A DNA stretch of 64,000 nucleotides from Cryptomeria japonica (GCF_030272615.1 NC_081411.1:825402397-825466396), one strand, 5' to 3'. Numbered from the stretch's first letter, positions 23,649-37,024 are shown. Numbers and translations: made by a program. Notes: generated from the letters alone by a model not told the origin.

Positions 23649-25149
23649 TGATAGTTCTGATACTTAATACAAGTACAGATCCAATAGCCAACAAGATGAG
23701 AGGGGGGGGGGTGAATCATACAAACTTAATCATTCATAAAAATATCAGATTCAACCTCGGTAACATATATATCAGTCATATAACCAAAAACTGTCAAAAA
23801 TGCAAACTCAAAAGCATATGAACAATATAAACCTCATAACACCAGATTTAATGTGGAAACCCAAATAGGGAAAAAGCACTGTGGGATTTCGGACCCACTA
23901 AGAAATATACTCTTCTAGAGTATGCTTGGTTAAAAACAAATCTTGTTAAAGATTACAAACACATTGCTAGATGTGACCCGGTTAAGGGATTTCCCTCAGA
24001 TCTGTTAGGATCTTCACTTTGTTAGAAGTGACCTTGTCAAAGGATTTCAAACACTCAATCAGAATGTCACCTTGTTAGAGGATTTACATATAAGACTGTT
24101 AAGTCCACTCAGTTAAGAGATTTCCTGTCACTTTCACAAAATAACAGTAATACAATCTATCTGCAACTTCACATCTAAAATGCTAAAGCAAATTCCTATT
24201 TGTTCAATACAATCTAGACATAGAACTAATCTTGTCTATCTACTAGGCATCAATACTCTATTATTCTAACAGGTCTTCAAGCTTCTATGCTCGGTAATCA
24301 CTATGTAGCATCCCTGTGCATACACTTGCCTGCATACATTGTTTATCAACAGTTTCTTATTTATAAACAATCTTCTAACTGCTTAATCTCATTGATCACA
24401 TTTCCCATGATCAATCATAGCCATCAGATCTTCAATCTTGTCTAGGTTCATTGTATCTTTCGATCTGAAAATGTTTTACCCCGACATGGAACTTGCACAT
24501 TTACCTTGGAACTTGTGTTAGGGTAATGCAGTTCAATCTAAGCTGTAGATCTTCTTGCCGACTTTCCATTGCCTTAGACTCGCTTAACAAACTTCTTCCA
24601 CGGCTTTCCAATCATTGATCCGCTCTAGCTCATCAACTTCTTTCATTATATACCACATGTAAACATTTAATACATTCTGTTATAGCTTGGTTACAACTCG
24701 GTGAATACTAAACTTCACTCGGTAGACATTTTGTGATCATTAACCGACTTCGATAACCTTAGGGTTTACCAACTAGGTTTCTTAGGGTTTACCGACTAGG
24801 TTCTTTGCGTGATAACATAGTATAGTATTAACCTTTACATTTTACAACATATGTATGATGTTAAAACAATCTAAAACATCAAGATCTCATCATTTTCTGA
24901 CTCGGTAGAGTTGCCCATTGAATAACTTATCCCCTTATTCATCATATTCTTTCTTGTGTCTTTACCGACTTCTTTATAATCTTCATATCATACTTCTCAA
25001 GATATGGCAATATCATACTGAATTAGAAAATCAATTTCTTGACATCAATGACAAAATAATAATATCAAGCTAGTAAAACATCTTTAATCAGTTATGTCCA
25101 TAATCATCAACAACCTTCTCAATATCCTTAAAATGTAATATTGCCAACA
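23649..25149 (-). repeat. 5' LTR of element B
   Basis: Begins TGATAG and ends ...TTGCCAACA on the plus strand, with the duplication ACTAC following at 25150. It is 1,501 bp long against 1,479 for the other copy. Confidence 0.95.
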
Positions 25150-25484
25150 ACTACCTCCTTAAGAAATTCATGGATGTCCAAAATTTCCACAAAACCTAAA
25201 GTTTCAATTACCTTGTGTTCAAGTTTGGAAATTCCATTTTCACCATAGATAACAATTTTAAACATCTTCAACACTTCCTCAAAACCTAATTCCTCAACAT
25301 TGCAGTGAACATAAATTCTAGGGTCTTCAGCATAAGAAACACCTTTCGGAATTTTTGAAAATGCGTCTATGGAATCTTCTTTCTTAGCTATTTCAGGAAT
25401 GATCTTAAAAAAGGGCCTAGGGCGTTTCACAACTTCCACAACAGTAGGGTTTGCAATAAATTCTAGAGCAAAGGAGGAAGCCAT
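25150..25484 (-). pseudogene. Element D ORF2, N-terminal part
   Basis: Starts with the ATG at 25484 (MASSFALEFIANPTVVEVVK), the same start as in F (MASSYSILEFVANPT). It continues with FFKIIPEIAKKEDSIDAF and EHKVIETLGFVEILDIHEFL, and ends in KEVV at the ACTAC duplication, after which the frame resumes at 17481. This part is open with no stop. The start is supported by conservation with F right from the Met and by clear divergence upstream of it. Confidence 0.8.
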
Positions 25485-25924
25485 TGAAAAATACCTTAAG
25501 CAGCCTGACAATGGTTGAGTTCTTGAGAGAAATCACTTCACTTCTTCGCCTTGGATGCCTTCGCTCGGATTTCACGCTCTCTGAAAGTTTGAAATCTCGG
25601 GGAACTGGAAAAGGGAAAACCGATGATTTATAATGTCTTTTCTTCCAACAACCGCATTAAATGCTTGCCGGTTAAGTGAAACTTAACACATTTGTCGGTA
25701 GAGAAGAAATCCATCTTCTCACCATTAATCGAGGGTAAACTGCATGATATTCAACTTGTTGCAATACCCCCAAAGGGTTACTTCTACGTGGGATGAAGAG
25801 TCTCCTACTGGTGGAGTAATACTCTGTTCTACCGATGAAGGAATAGTCTCATCAACAATCTAATCTCTCTTTCTAATCTACTATTTTGAAAATTCTTGCT
25901 TTACATCATCTACCTTCTCTTCGC
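25485..25924 (-). other. Leader before ORF2 of element D
   Basis: No ORF. The minus strand is recognisably similar to 45530-45776 of F (for example GGTGAGAAGATGGATTTCTT against GGTAAGAAGTTATATTTCTT, and GCATTTAATGCGG against GCATTTATTGTGG). The spacer between ORF1 and ORF2 is therefore conserved in the family and could hold a second promoter or a splice acceptor. It ends abruptly at 25924. Confidence 0.5.
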
Positions 25925-28105
25925 TAAATGATGCATGTGTGTTAAATGTTATTTATTTGATTTATTTAAATCCAACAAGAGACAAGATTTCATGTGCAAT
26001 TTTGTAAAAGTATTTTCTTCGTGTCACTTGACACATGTGTTGATTTATGTTTGAGTTTTTAAATTTGTCTCTTGGAGGGAATTGTTTAACTATAGCTTTT
26101 TCAATTAAATTTAATGTGATTCCATAATTGCCTTAGGTAGAGAATCTTTGGGGTAGTCAACTTAGGTTTGACACGAAAATTAACTTCAGAGGGGTTTAAA
26201 AAGGGTTAAATGGATTCCTAGGGGTAGTTTATTAGGGTTTCCTAAAGCCCATAAGGTATACCTAAGGGTTAGGAGTAATTTTAGGCATGTTTCAACTCTC
26301 ATGTGACCATTAAGACTCCCTAAAAAGTGGCTTTTCTAAGTTGTGCGAAAATTAAAATTAGAAGACTGGAACTAAGTTGTGAACATTCCTTTTTGAATGA
26401 AAGTTCCCTTTCCCATTTTAACTTACCTTCCTTTTCAGTTTTTAGAAACTTGTGAGAACTCTCACAAAGGGCTTCTTAAGCAAGAATTAGAAAATTAGTG
26501 GGTAATCACCCACTCTCCATTTTTGGGAGACAAAAGAATTTTGAAAAGAAAAAGATAGATTTGGGATTTAGAATTTTGGCTAAGGGTAGAAAGAGAAGAC
26601 TTGTGGAATTGGGCACTCATCCTCAACAAAACTAGCATACCTTTGGGCAGTTTAAGGTTGGTTCTACTTTCTTGTAATGTTTTCTTATTATATGTTGTTT
26701 TTTAAAGAAAAATGCCTATGAAAAAATATTGGTTTTAGTGCATGTATTTCTTGGTAATTTATTTGGTGTTTTGTGATTATGCAAGGTATGTGTTTTGGGA
26801 GTAATCAAGACCTCCTACTCTTGGGAGAGAGGATGGTCTTGTGGGTAGTAGAAGTGACAGCCCTTAAGTGAGAGGCTCTCGTTATGAGAGTGATCACAAG
26901 GGATTTTATGTGAACCCTTGTTGCATGACTTGTTTATGCATTGGGGGTCATAAGGAGGGAAATAAGGCATGAATGCCTTAGGGGGCATAAGGAATGTGGG
27001 GTTGCTACACTTGATGTAGTTGGTTTGCCATGAGGTGGCTATATGTTTTGGTTTTCTATAAGGTGGCTATATGTTTTACCATACTTGTAGTCTCCTCAAG
27101 GTACTTGGTCCACTACCACCCTTGGAAAGACATTTCAAATGTGTGGTGCAGTGTAGCCTGGGTTGGGATTGTGTTTGAGCAAGTGTTTTCCCTTGTCTTT
27201 TGTGTTTGCATGTGTAAAATCCTGTCTAGGGCTTGGTTCTCTGAGCTCGAGGGTGGCTACCAATTAGCCTAGGCTGGGAGGTGAGCACTCCATGGTCATA
27301 ACTTTTGATTTAATGTAGTTCATTGGAAGAAAGAAATAGGACATGTAGATATGGCTGGAGTTATTTGTTGCAGAAAAATGCTGTAAATGAAATTAATATT
27401 CTTTGAAGGTCCTCACTTATCTGAAAAGAGAGACCTAGTTGTAAAATGACATTAAAGACTTGGGAATATGTTTTAAAGATATGTAATATTTATTTATGCA
27501 ATACTGCAGAAAAGAAAGGAGTAGCTTTGGTTTTTTTTAGTTTTCTAAATTTCTAAAGAATAACATTCTTGTGTTTTAGGATATTTTGATAAGAAAGTGA
27601 TTTAATTATTCCTTTTGTGCACTTAAAACAAAATATTAGAAAAGAAGTGAATTAGATTTGCATGCATGCAGGAGGCTGAAAATAAAAGCATTTAGATAAA
27701 TCCATGGAAACGTAAAAGTTATTTTATTTAATTCTGTGATTTTATTTTATCTGTGATTTTATTTCCTTGCAGAAAATAAAGCCTAAAGTTAAAATAACTT
27801 GGATAAAGTTGTTGTTAGAGTCCATTTAAATTCAGTTATTTGTTTGCATGAAGAAAATAAAATCTAAAGTTAAATGAACTTATTGAAATTAAATAATATC
27901 TAGATCTAAATAGCGGTGTTTAAAATTTTACATACTTTTGTCAATTTTAGCAGCCTAACATTTATATTCAAAAGATGTATATTCATTTAATTAAAATCTG
28001 AAGCCTTTGATTTATCTGTTAGAAAGATTTTCAATTATACAGATCAACAACACAGATTTTCAAGAATGCTCTAAAGCCATTACGCACATAAAATATAAGT
28101 GTGTG

Positions 28106-28228
<123 letters not shown>

Positions 28229-28283
28229 TTTATTAATCAAAGCATTTTCTTTTAAAAAAAAAAAATATTTAAAAAAAAAAAAT

Positions 28284-28520
28284 CGGGCTCAGGCCGAACC
28301 ACTGTGCAATGCATGGTGGATGACGGGGGCCGAACCCTGTGCATGGCATAGTGGGCAGCCTTGGCCGGCACCACTATGGGCGACCACAGTGGGTGTCACC
28401 GCTGCGGCCGTCCATAGTGAACGGCCCAAGGGCCGCCACTGTGGGCGACCGCAGTGGTAACCCATAGTGAGTGGCGCCACTCCCCCTAGAACCCTCACCA
28501 CCATGACCTCCGCCCCTGCG
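28284..28520 (+). repeat. GC-rich hairpin block in the L 5' LTR
   Basis: About 240 bp of GC-rich, CpG-containing sequence inside an AT-rich LTR. It consists of imperfect repeats in which CCACTGTGGGCGACC is followed by its near inverse (ACCACAGTGGG, ACCGCAGTGG). Apparent ORFs on either strand are low-complexity readings of the repeat and differ in frame between copies. Confidence 0.85.
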
Positions 28521-28669
28521 TGATACAAAAAAAAATGAAATAAAATCCTAGCCCTGGGTAGGGTTAGGGTAAAGTGAAAGAAGAGACTTTTTTTTAAATG
28601 TAGAACAACTTAAATGATATATATAATATTCTGTTAGGGTTTTACATGGATGATTTTAAGTATGGAAAC

Positions 28670-28670
<1 letters not shown>

Positions 28671-28733
<63 letters not shown>
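28671..28733. repeat. (TA)n-(GA)n microsatellite in the L 5' LTR
   Basis: A TA tract runs directly into about 24 GA units. The equivalent in the 3' LTR is at 37025-37105, with a much longer TA part. Confidence 0.95.
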
Positions 28734-28736
<3 letters not shown>

Positions 28737-29828
28737 GAATGGATAGGGTAGACCTTAGATTTAAGATTTCATTTAGTGGTTATAGAATAAAGAGAAGGGT
28801 TTTAGTATCTACTTAATATATTTTTAGATAAGATGTTGAAACATTTACATTTAGAAAACAAATAATGTTCTATATATATGTGTTTGAATAAAAAGGAGAT
28901 ACATAGATTAAATACATGAATGTATAAAATCGTCTATAATGTAATTGTAAATTTCATAGTTTAAAACATGATTGTATAATTTGTCTATAATGTTAGGATA
29001 AATATTTTATTAAGTGTTTATATTTAACATATGTTTCAAAATAAACATATGGGTATATTTAACAAAAAAAAATTGTTTAAAAATTATATTATTATTGGAG
29101 TTAATCATTTAGGAAATTTATTCTGTTGGTAGTTATTTGACTATAGGGAATAATTTCAGACCAACTAAATATAGGTTTTAGAGATTAAACCTTATAGAAC
29201 GATTTTCGTTATGGGTTTAAATGACCTTTTAGTCGATATAGTATAATCTACATTTTAATTATGTTAAAATAATATACAGACTTTCATAAACTAAGTGCTA
29301 GGACTAATTTAATTAGTCCCTAAAAGCGATTAATGGTTTTCTGTTGGAGATTAATTATATCTTCGTCAATTATTTTAGAGAGGTTGATTAAATCAATCTA
29401 TTGACTTAATTTGATGAGACAATAAAATTAATTCTTTTAGTGTTCCAATCTAAATTAAATTATTAAGAAAAGGTGGATTAACAGGATGATGGGAACTTGA
29501 TAATTATTAAATATTGATTTTGAACCAAGTAAATTTATTAATGACTATTTAGTGGAGATGGAGCTAATTAAGTGTTAATAGACGCAACTGTAATGATAGG
29601 GACTTTTGAGTGAATTTAATATTACCCTTATAAATTTTAATCATTCCACTTGATAATAGGAATTATCGTAAGTATTATGGTAGTATTTAATATCAATTTA
29701 TAATTCGTTTGGAACATCTTGTTAAGACGTCTAGACTAATTAAACAATGGATTGTATGTAATTTTAGTGTTTTAAAAAAAAAAAAAAAAAATTGTGGTTG
29801 TGTTTTGCCCTAAAGTTTGGGCATGACA

Positions 29829-29845
29829 TTTTGGTATCAAAGCCC
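29829..29845 (+). other. Primer-binding site of element L
   Basis: TTTTGGTATCAAAGCCC follows the LTR end GCATGACA directly. TGGTATCAAAGC is one base off the usual initiator-Met complement TGGTATCAGAGC. Confidence 0.8.
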
Positions 29846-32800
29846 TAGGCTCATACATTGGTGAACATGGGCTACATTCATAACTTAGTTGAAAACAAAC
29901 TATGGCTTGAAGTATAACACCTAGGTGGAAACTTGCAAAATAATAAAGTGAAAATTCTTTTAAATCAACAGATCAACAAATATCAATTCAAGGGGTTCCA
30001 AAGGTCACTAAAAGCCCTGAATTTAAAACTTATTAGTTAGAATATTAATGACTTAAATAAAACCTTAAAGGACACGAAATTTTCAATTATTAATTTATAA
30101 GAAGTAGTTTTCGGTGTTTAATCGCATAATTTAGCTCTTTAGTACTTATGGGGTTACCATTCACTTGGAACCTAAACGCAATAATTGCCCTAATCAAATC
30201 AAGTATGAGGAGTTAATTCTACAATAAAATACCTCTAATGGAAACTAAAGGAATGCCATCCATCAAGATATGATCTTGACATGGCAAGTCAAGCAAGACA
30301 GTTAGACATAAGATAAATGCAATAAACAAGATAAATAAGATCGAGACAGTTCAAGTTAAGTTTTTTTTTAAAAGCTATGTGAAAATTATGATGGTTAAAA
30401 GATCAAGGCCGCCATTGGAGACATAAATGAAAGGGGCTCTTGCAAATCTCAAATAGAAGCATTAACCTATCCTAATGACTAGGTACCTTAAGGATGTGGT
30501 TATGCTAGATTTCTTATAAAGAGCATTTGTTAGACAATTTTTGTAGTAATGCAGTGAAGCTAGAGTTGGGATAACCCTGAAAATTAGAACTAAAGTGATG
30601 GCTGACAAACTCCGTGATCAGAAAACCCTAGTAATACTATAGCTGAGTTATATAAGGAGAAAGGAGGCATAAAATTCTAGGGTTAAAACACGTAATTACA
30701 ATAAACCCTAAGTTCATCCGTGGTTATATAATTGGGGAAACAAGAAAGTAAAGCCTCAAACTAATTCCTTTATGGAAAGATAACCTTGGGGAAAGTAAAT
30801 AATGGAGAAGAGAGTAGAGTTGATTTGGGAATTGAACAAAAATCTCCATTGAAGTACAATGAGTATAAAGGTATTAGGATCTTATAATCTAGATACGGGT
30901 AACTAGTTTTTGTTCAGAAACTAAGAAGAAAAGTGCAACCCATTCATGGTTAGTCGCAAGGTACAAAACAATATGTAACACAATTTAGCTACTAGGCATA
31001 ATCGAAGAAGCTTTGCAAATTATGGCACTCAAGTGTGAAAGTTTATGAAAATATCAAGTATGGATGAAGCAACATGCGGATGGAAATGGCTTATGGAAAG
31101 ATAGTATAACAATAATATAATACCGAAGATTTAATGAGAATTAGTTGGCAGTATAAAATATTTTAAAAGAACATTGATAAGGGGCCGAATTATGTAGTTA
31201 GCTAAGGGAGAACTTGGAAATTATGGGAGTCTTGAGACATTGGTAATTAAAGGACACCCTTATGTTATACCGCAATTAGGTAACGGGATATTAGGATGGT
31301 AAGATGGTTTATTTAGATTGGAGAGATCGAAGGTTGTGATATGCCAGAATTTGGCTAGTAAGTAAATATAAATAAGTAATATGGAACGAGATAACTACTC
31401 TTTTAGCTAAATTTTAATTAAAAAGGATGGGTGTTGGTCACTTTTCGAGTGCACACCCCCTTGATTTCATAATTGCATAAGTGAAGTAGGAGAGAATAAG
31501 TCCACCCTCCCAGTTGTTGAAATATGTCATGAAATGTGTGGGTAGAAATTGTTGTCAACCATTATCGACCTTACTTGACAATAATTCCACCCCAAATGGC
31601 TCTTAACCTTAAGTGTTAGTAATTTGGCAAAAGCTCCTACCTAATGAAGGCAAGTGAATGTTAAGGGTGAAAATACAAGGAGCTAACATAAGGCACTAAG
31701 AAAACAAATGATGTCCCTAGTAAAACTATATGATACAAATCCTAAGTGGCTCTAAGAAAACAAGTATCAAATTTTGTACCGAACTACCAACCGTGTGTGT
31801 AAGACATGAAAGTGTCAATGCTTGAAGATACCATGTAACATTGAGTCAGGGTTTGGCATATTAAGATAATTAATGGAAGTCCAAGAGGAATGGATGAAGA
31901 ATGGTAGAGTTAGTGCAAGCACCTGTTAGAATATAACTAAGGATGTTAATAACCCTAAATAGATAACAAATCATATCAGAAAGTGTGTCTTGCGCTAGCA
32001 ATCACGTGAAGGTTAAAATGAAACATAATCTTTTAAGAAATTGTAATCTCATGGATATAAGATATCTCGTAAATAATAAAGGAATATAGATAATCTAAGG
32101 ATCTCAAGAGTCTAATAATCACTTCCTAACACACTCAGAATGTGTGATCTTGGGTGATGTGTTGTGGTTACTCCCTATAGCATGGCTAGAATGGTCATCT
32201 TGTTTCGAGTTTGATTCAACATTATTTTTTTTAATTTTCTTTGAATAGCATTTTGTGACCTAGGGGCTAGTACTTTCTATTTATTTTCATTATTTTTTTT
32301 TATGATGAAGGACCACTAAATTTATGTTTCTTTTTATTGAGCTATGGCACTTGCCACATTTCTAGTTTTAATATCTTTCAATTGCCGGCATTTTTCTTTT
32401 TTTTTATTGGGCTTGGTAGAAGTAACTTGTATTTTGATCTGGTAAAGTGTCAAGTGGTCATTTTGATGTTCGATATAACTAGCCCTAGTGATGTGATTTG
32501 TGTAATATCTATCATGTTCATTGAACCACTGATAGTGTGTCAAGGGAGAATACCGCAAGGAGTGAAATTAGGCACAAGAATTAACAAAGGATGTATTTTA
32601 TCAAATTAAGATAAAGGAAGGAATATACTCCTAAGTAAAATTTATTGTGAGTAATCTGAAAGAGAAAAATTTTATAACAATAGTGTGATCTAGACCTAAT
32701 GAATTGCGAAAGTAATAATTGTCGACTGGTAAATTTAGCATGTGAATTGGGAAGATTGCATGGATAATGTCTAAAATAAGTAATAATAAATTCCATCACT

Positions 32801-33494
32801 CCCTTAGAATGGGATTGGTATGTACCTTAATGTTTGGGAATTGCGAATAGTGTACCCTATGAAACTTAAACCTTGGTGCCTAGAAATATAAAAAAAAAAA
32901 AAAACATTTTAATCCCTAGTGATAGAAAACCACCCTATATAGGGGCGGATTTGAAGAACCTAAATTTAATTATGCCTTGTTATCTAAAAAGAAAAGTTGG
33001 AAGAAATTATGCACCTAGGATGGGTTAGCAAATATTTTATTAACACCCTAATGAGGTGCCTTGATGTAGAATAAGTAGATTCATTCGGGCTAAGTGTGAT
33101 GACAATTTTCTTAAGTAACATGCTTGGACACGAATACAGTAGGATAAGCATGCTTTTAAACAAATCTGAAACAAGTAGGACCCCTAGAAATTCAATATGT
33201 GTAACCTTGATTATGGAAGTTGATGTGTATTATTGATATAGTTTGGATGGCACATTAATGTAAGTTGTTGGAAGATAGAACTTTGTAAACACCTACCTGA
33301 GCTTTAAGGGAAATATAATAAAAATACTAAGAATCTAACCTTGTGCAGATAGTAAGTTAATTACAAAAATAGGTTGATTTTGGTAATTCTTGTAGGCAAG
33401 ATAAGATTTTGAGTAACTTATTGAAATTGTGGGAAATGTTATGTCCCTACTTCGTAATTCTACTCATGCGACTTCCAAGAGTAAGTAAAACTCT
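29846..33494 (+). other. Non-coding interior of element L
   Basis: About 3.65 kb without an ORF longer than 90 codons on either strand. The frames at 32334-32799 are short, overlapping and without motifs. The sequence is AT-rich and not internally repetitive. I found no trace of gag, protease, RT or integrase, so this is either a conserved non-coding LARD interior or coding sequence eroded past recognition by eye. Confidence 0.7.
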
Positions 33495-33506
33495 AGGGGA
33501 GGAGGA
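33495..33506 (+). other. Polypurine tract of element L
   Basis: AGGGGAGGAGGA lies immediately before the TGTAAGGCC start of the 3' LTR, the expected place for the plus-strand primer. Confidence 0.75.
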
Positions 33507-36500
33507 TGTAAGGCCTTCCCTAAACCAAGCTTTGATTAACTTAGTTGACCATGTTTGACCCTATTAATAAATGCTTTATAATTCAATAGAATGGATTGTG
33601 TTAGATAGATAGATTGGTGAGAAAAGTAATTGAACCAAGTTATAGAGTTATTGCACCTTGTAGTGTACATTTTTATGTGTTATGAAATTGAAATCCTAAA
33701 AGATCCATTGATTGGATAATCTTGATTTAGAACTTATATGATTCCATGATTTGGATAACATTGATGAATGTTGATGCTTCATTTATATGCTTTATGATAT
33801 AGAACTCTATATGATTCTAGAATAGGACAAATTGGAAATGATGTATGTCATTATTGGATTTGCAGGACTTTACTATGATGATAGAATTAGGATGTATGTT
33901 TTATGTGTGGATCAAAATTATGAGAATTATGATAATTGCTTATGTGGATTTATTTGGATATCAGATATATTGAATTATTCAAATGTAAATTATATGCGAA
34001 GTGTTTGATGTGTATTCTAATTCATGTGTTTAATATTATACAAGGTTATTGGAAATTACTAATGTACATTTGAGTGGCGCAGGAAAAGATATCCATGTGA
34101 CCATGGAAATATTATGGAGAACCAAACCTAGACCTATGTATGTTCATAAAACCAGGGTTTGTCTATTTGGAGAGACAACACCCCGTTTGTGTCGTATTTT
34201 ATTCATAATAGTAAATGATGCATGTGTGTTAAATGTTATTTATTTGATTTATTTAAATCCAACAAGAGACAAGATTTCATGTGCAATTTTGTAAAAGTAT
34301 TTTCTTCGTGTCACTTGACACATGTTGATTTATGTTTGAGTTTTTAAATTTGTCTCTTGGAGAGAATTGTTTAACTATAGCTTTTTCAATTAAATTTAAT
34401 GTGATTCCATAATTGCCTTAGGTAGAGAATCTTTGGGGTAGTCAACTTAGGTTTGACCCAAAAATTAACTTCAGAGGGGTTTAAAAAGGGTTAAATGGAC
34501 TCCTAGGGGTAGTTTATTAGGGTTTCCTAAAGCCCATAAGGTATACCTAAGGGTTAGGAGTAATTTTAGGCATGTTTCAACTCTCATGTGACCATTAAGA
34601 CACCCTAAAAAGTGGCTTTTTTAAGTTGTGCGAAAATTGAAATTAGAAGACTGGAACTAAGTTGTGAATATTCAATTTTGAATGAAAGTTCCCTTTCCCA
34701 TTTTACCTTACTTTCCTTTTCAGTTTTTAGAAACTTGTGAGAACTCTCACAAAGGGCTTCTTAAGCAAGAATTAGAAAATTAGTGGGTAATCACCCACTC
34801 TCCATTTTTGGGAGACAAAAGAATTTTGAAAAGAAAAAGATAGATTTGGGATTTAGAATTTTGGCTAAGGGTAGAAAGAGAAGACTTGTGGACTTGATCT
34901 ACTCATCCTCAACAAAACTAGCATACCTTTGGGCAGTTTAAGGTTGGTTCTACTTTCTTGTAATGTTTTCTTATTGTATGTTGTTTTTTAAAAAAAAATG
35001 CCTGTGAAAAAAGACTGGTTTTCGTACATGTATTTCTTGGAAATTTATTTGGTGTTTTGTGATTATGCAAGGTATGTGTTTTGGGAGTAATCAAGGCCTC
35101 CTACTCTTGGGAGAGAGGATGGTCTTGTGGGTGGTAGAAGTGATAGCCCTCGAGTGAGAGGCTCTCGTTATGAGAGTGATCACAAGGGATTTTATGTGAC
35201 CCTTGCTGCATGGCTTGTTTATGCATTGGGGGTCATAAGGAGGGAAATAAGACATGAATGCCTTGGGGGGCATAAGGAATGTGGGGTTGCTACACTTGAT
35301 GTAGTTGGTTTGCCATGAGGTGGCTATATGTTTTGGTTTTCTATAAGGTGGCTATATTTTTTACCATACTTGTAGTCTCCTCAAGGTACTTGGTCCACTA
35401 CCACCCTTGGAAAGACATCACAAATGTGTGGTGCAGTGTAGCCTCGGTTGGGATTGTGTTTGAGCTTGTGTTTTCCCTTTTCTTTTGTGTTTGCATGTGT
35501 AAAATCCTGTCTAGGGCTTGGTTCTCTGAGCTCGAGGGTGGCTACTAGTTAGCCTAGGCTTGGAGGTGAGCACTCCATGGCCATAGCTTTTGATTAAATG
35601 TAGGTTGTTGGAAGAAAGAAATAGGACATGTAGATATGGCTGGAGTTTTTTGTTGCAGAAAAATGTTGTAAATGAAATTAATATTCGTTGAAGATCCTCA
35701 CTTATCTGAAAAGAGAGACCTAGTTGTAAAATGACATTAAAGACTTGGGAATATGTTTAAAGATATGTAATATTTATTTATGCAATATTGCAGAAAAAAA
35801 AGGAGTAACTTTGGTTTTTTTTAGTTTTCTAAATTTCTAAAGAATAACATTGTTGTGTTTTAGGATATTTTGATAAGAAAGAGATTTAATTATTCCTTTT
35901 GTGCACTTAAAACAAAATATTAGAAAAGAAGTGAATTAGATTTGCATGCATACAGGAGGCTGAAAATAAAAGCATTTAGATAAATCCATGGAAATGTAAA
36001 AGTTATTTTATTTAATTCTGTGATTTTATTTTATCTGTGATTTTATTTCCTTACAGAAAATAAATCCTAAAGTTAAAATAACTTGGATAAAGTTGTTGTT
36101 AGAGTCCATTTAAATTCTGTTATTTGTTTGCATGAAGAAAATAAAATCTAAAGTTAAACAGACTTATTGAAATTAAATAATATCTAGATCTAAATAGCGG
36201 CGTTTAAAATTTTACATACTTCTGTCAATTTTAGCAGCCTGACATTTATATTCAAAAGATGTATATTCATTTAATTAAAATTTGAAGCCTTTGATTTATC
36301 TATTAGAAAGATTTTCAAGAATGCTCTAAAGCCATTATGCACATAAAATATAAGTATATATATATATATAAAATTTTATTCATTTATTTAAATTTAAATA
36401 AATTCATTTTCTTCCTTCCTAAAAATATACTTTTATACCACATATATATATATATACACATTTACATAATATATATTTTTATTAATCAAAGCATTTTCTT

Positions 36501-36515
36501 TTAAAAAAAAAAAAA

Positions 36516-36850
36516 TCGGGCTCGGGCCGAACCACTGTGCAATGCATAGTGGACGGTGGGGGCCGAACTCTGTGCACGGCATAGTGGGCGGCCTTGGCCA
36601 GAGCCACTGTGGGCATCCACAGTGGATGACCCAAGGGCCGCCACTGTGGGCGACCACAGTGGGCTCTGCCGCTGCAACCGTCCATAGTGGATGGCTCGAG
36701 GGCCACCACAGAGGGCGCCGCCACTGCGGCCATCCACAGTGAACGTCCCGAGGGCTGCCACTGTGGGTGACCGCAGTGGTCACTGCCACTATGGTAACCC
36801 ATAGTGAGCGGCGCCACTCCCCCTAGAAACCCCGCCACCATGACCTCCGC
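36516..36850 (+). repeat. GC-rich hairpin block in the L 3' LTR
   Basis: Same block as at 28284-28520 but about 100 bp longer, with more copies of the CCACTGTGGGCGACC / CCACAGTGG unit, so the unit number changed after the two LTRs became separate. Confidence 0.85.
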
Positions 36851-37013
36851 CCTTGTGTGATACAAAAAGAAATGAGATAAAACCCTAGCCCCGGGTAGGG
36901 TTAGGGTAAAGTGAAAGAAGTAAGAGATTTTTTTTAAAATGTAGAACAACTTAAATGATATATATAATATTCTGTTAGGGTTTTACATGGATGATTTTAA
37001 ATATGGAAACATA

Positions 37014-37024
<11 letters not shown>

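Larger units (their letters stand above)
17482..25149 (-). mobile_element. Element B: complete minus-strand Ty1/copia element
   Basis: Full structure: LTRs at 17482-18960 and 23649-25149, initiator-Met-type primer site at 23634-23646, one gag-pol frame (23584-19433), polypurine tract at 18961-18972, and perfect ACTAC duplications. Domain order PR-IN-RT-RH is copia. It is 7,668 bp long. The two LTRs are very similar but differ at scattered single bases and a few indels, including an extra 'cttagggtttaccgactagg' unit near 24775 in the right LTR, so the insertion is not recent. It interrupts D ORF2 in the same orientation as D. Confidence 0.95.
13396..25924 (-). mobile_element. Element D: pol-less LTR element of the D/F family, 5' end deleted
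   Basis: The minus-strand element has its 3' LTR at 13396-14221, a polypurine tract at 14222-14235, and ORF2 at 14424-25484 (interrupted by B at 17482-25149). A leader before ORF2 follows up to 25924. LTR, ORF2 and the ORF2 leader all match element F (43411-50168) in the same order. D lacks the 5' LTR and ORF1 because the sequence switches abruptly to element L at 25925. No RT or integrase belongs to D: the copia pol inside it belongs to B, which has its own LTRs and duplications. Confidence 0.8.

Noticed and set aside
27030-27272. 80-codon ORF with hydrophobic start, present again at 35315-35548
   Set aside because: The two copies are alike only because they lie in the two LTRs of one element. 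The frame is not open in solo LTR C.
28525-28580. Telomere-like GGGTAGGGTTAGGGT next to the GC-rich block (again near 36890 and 54370)
   Set aside because: Only two or three imperfect units, and they occur at the same place in every LTR of the family; not an interstitial telomere array.
36433-36949. Long overlapping frames on both strands in the GC-rich block (also 54365-54705)
   Set aside because: GC-rich repeat without stops in several frames at once; lengths differ between LTR copies in step with repeat number.
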